From Acidocella aromatica (GTDB lineage Bacteria > Pseudomonadota > Alphaproteobacteria > Acetobacterales > Acetobacteraceae), in the NCBI RefSeq assembly GCF_014201825.1, contig NZ_JACHFJ010000001.1, positions 372,001 through 436,000 on the forward strand: DNA of 64,000 nt. The letters run 5' to 3'. A program made the position numbers and the translations under genes. The notes beneath the pieces were generated by a model that made no database searches, was not told where the DNA came from, and saw only the letters and a list, made by a program, of their open reading frames with translations. Position 1 is the first letter of the stretch; every line of letters begins with the position of its first letter. Positions 62,426-64,000 of this stretch are shown here, one piece after another.

Positions 62426-64000
62426 ATGGACAGCCTCCCGATGGATCTTGCCGCCCCGCCCGCCATGGCGGATGCGGCACTTGAGCTGCTTGCCGCCAGC
62501 GGCATCTGCGATGCCATCGCCCTCGAGCGTGCCCGTGCCGTTGCGCGCGAGACGGGGTTGAGCTGCGCACAGGCCCTGGTGCAACTCGGGCTGGTGCCCG
62601 AACGCGCGCTCGCCGAAACCTGGGCCGCGCTGCTGCGCCTTCCGCTCACTACCCCGGAGCGCTACCCGGATGCACCCGTGCTGCCCGAGCGCCTGCGCCC
62701 GCGCTTCCTGCGCGCCGCGCGCACCGTGCCGTTGCGCATCACCCCTGACGGTGCGCTAAGCGTGGCGCTGGCCGATCCGCTGGACGAGTTCACACAAGCC
62801 GCCATCGGGCTGGCCACGGGCTTGGCCGTGCGGGTGGAGGTGGGCGTGCCGGTGGAGCTGGAAGCCGCATTAAACCGTTTGTATGCTGACGACCAGGTAC
62901 GACAAGAGACCGAAACGAGTACCGCCGCCAGCGAAGACGACGCCGAGCGGCTGAAGGACCTCGCCAGCGAGGCGCCGGTGATCCGCCTCGTCAACCAGAT
63001 CATCTCCCACGCCGTGGAAAGTTCCGCCTCGGATATTCACATTGAGTCGTTCGAGGACCGCGTGCGCATCCGCTACCGTCACGATGGCGATTTGCAGGAG
63101 GCGCAGACCCACCCGGCCCGCCACGCCGCGGCCATCATCTCGCGCCTGAAGATCCTCGCCAAGCTCGACATCGCCGAGCGCCGCCTGCCGCAGGATGGGC
63201 GCATCCGCATCGCCGTGCGCGGGCAGGAGGTGGTGTTCCGCCTCGCCACCGCGCCCAGCCTGCATGGCGAAATCGCCGTACTGCGCGTGCTGGACCGCTC
63301 CGCCGTATCCTTCGACTATACCACCCAGGGGCATGATCCGCAGGTGGTCGAACGGCTGAAGGCGGCACTCGCCGCGCCCAACGGCATCATCCTCGTCACC
63401 GGCCCCACCGGCTCAGGCAAGACCACCACGCTCTACACCGCCCTGCTCTCCCTCAATGCCGAGGAGACTAAGATCATCACGGTGGAAGACCCGATCGAGT
63501 ACCAGTTGCCGGGGATCAACCAGATCCAGGTGCGCCCGCAGATCGGGCTGGATTTCGCCGCATTGCTGCGCTCCATCGTGCGCCTCGACCCGAACGTGAT
63601 CATGGTCGGCGAGATCCGCGATCTGGAAACCGCCGAGATCGCGGCGCGCGCGGCGCTCACCGGGCATCTGGTGCTCTCCACCCTGCACACCAACTCGGCC
63701 GCCGCCGCCATCACCCGCCTAAGGGACATGGGGCTGGAGGATTACCTCCTGGCCGCCGTGCTGCGCGGCGTGCTGGCGCAGCGGCTGGTGCGTCGCCTCT
63801 GCTCTGAGTGCAAGGAGGAAGTGCCGGTGCCAAACGATCTCCGCCAGCGCTTCAATCTTGACTGCTCCACCATGTTCCGGGCCCACGGCTGCCCCGCCTG
63901 CCGCAACACCGGCTATCGTGGGCGTCAGGCCATCGCCGAATTCCTCACACCCGACACCGAGATCGAGCGCCTGCTCTTCTCCCATGCCGGGCAGGCGGAG
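62426..64000 (+). CDS. GspE/PilB-type secretion or pilus-assembly ATPase (3' end outside window)
   Basis: 525 residues visible from ATG 62426, with no stop before the window ends. An N-terminal MshEN/T2SSE_N domain (~residues 20-140) is followed by the ATPase core: SDIHIESFEDRVRIRYRHDG, Walker A ILVTGPTGSGKTTTLYTALL, Asp box ITVEDPIEYQLPGINQIQV, Walker B VIMVGEIRDLETAEIAARAA and the His box GHLVLSTLHTNSAA. A C-terminal zinc-type Cys set (CSEC and CPAC) is also present. It drives type II secretion or type IV pilus assembly. The 166-base gap to the divergent phosphoesterase gene is a shared promoter region. Confidence 0.94.
   Translation, partial: MDSLPMDLAAPPAMADAALELLAASGICDAIALERARAVARETGLSCAQALVQLGLVPERALAETWAALLRLPLTTPERYPDAPVLPERLRPRFLRAARTVPLRITPDGALSVALADPLDEFTQAAIGLATGLAVRVEVGVPVELEAALNRLYADDQVRQETETSTAASEDDAERLKDLASEAPVIRLVNQIISHAVESSASDIHIESFEDRVRIRYRHDGDLQEAQTHPARHAAAIISRLKILAKLDIAERRLPQDGRIRIAVRGQEVVFRLATAPSLHGEIAVLRVLDRSAVSFDYTTQGHDPQVVERLKAALAAPNGIILVTGPTGSGKTTTLYTALLSLNAEETKIITVEDPIEYQLPGINQIQVRPQIGLDFAALLRSIVRLDPNVIMVGEIRDLETAEIAARAALTGHLVLSTLHTNSAAAAITRLRDMGLEDYLLAAVLRGVLAQRLVRRLCSECKEEVPVPNDLRQRFNLDCSTMFRAHGCPACRNTGYRGRQAIAEFLTPDTEIERLLFSHAGQAE

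Noticed and set aside
1-64000. CRISPR arrays, insertion sequences or intact prophage genes
   Set aside because: No regularly spaced repeats, transposase motifs or terminal inverted repeats of an IS were recognised; mobile-element evidence is limited to the small relic behind the tRNA.

Overview
The window reads as chromosomal DNA of a GC-rich alphaproteobacterium, most likely Acetobacteraceae. Supporting signs are a PQQ operon beside a periplasmic PQQ alcohol dehydrogenase, a secreted protein with a C-terminal module I associate with that family, an alphaproteobacterial QueE with a CX14CX2C cluster motif, and compact operons with ATGA overlaps. Genus cannot be fixed from the sequence alone.

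Layout. 0-5 kb: the 3' part of recJ, tRNA-Glu(CTC), then a gene-poor stretch with a tiny excisionase-like ORF, a secreted repeat protein, a YqaE/Pmp3 peptide, a MYG1-family protein and a decayed serine hydrolase. 5-13 kb: a class A penicillin-binding protein, a four-gene FUSC/DUF1656/HlyD/NodT efflux operon, and a LysR gene with a premature stop. 14-19 kb: a Nudix-DUF47 fusion next to a Pit phosphate transporter, convergent with ethanolamine ammonia-lyase (eutBC). 19-25.4 kb: a sulfotransferase plus glycosyltransferase pair, an AT-rich island with a GFA protein and sulfonate-gene fragments, a VIT transporter, cytochrome b561, and queC convergent with queED. 25.4-28.3 kb: LysR divergent from pirin-wrbA-DoxX.

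28.3-37 kb, all on the minus strand: a PQQ dehydrogenase with the Asp-Tyr-Asp signature of lanthanide-dependent enzymes, a XoxJ-like binding protein, a cytochrome c, pqqABCDE, and a TonB-dependent receptor whose GTG start overlaps the pqqE stop. Together this forms an almost complete periplasmic alcohol oxidation module with its cofactor supply. 37.4-39 kb is a gene graveyard made by deletions.

39-50 kb: a polyamine-type ABC transporter (plus strand) converges on a minus-strand operon encoding GlxB-GlxC-GlxD (N-methylglutamate synthase-like), a glutamine-synthetase-family ligase, a Rid protein lacking the usual Arg, a DAO-family FAD oxidoreductase and an AraC regulator. This set suggests an amine degradation route through gamma-glutamylamide and N-alkylglutamate in which a one-subunit oxidoreductase replaces the multi-subunit N-methylglutamate dehydrogenase. 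It is the best candidate here for an undescribed system. 50.4-54.4 kb: glycolate oxidase glcDEF. 54.4-64 kb: efflux remnants, a GH3 glycosidase with a sugar MFS transporter, then a prepilin peptidase, di-haem peroxidase and phosphoesterase operon divergent from a GspE/PilB-type ATPase that runs off the end.

Common themes are C1/C2 and amine catabolism (alcohol, ethanolamine, glycolate, alkylamines) and several genes caught in decay.
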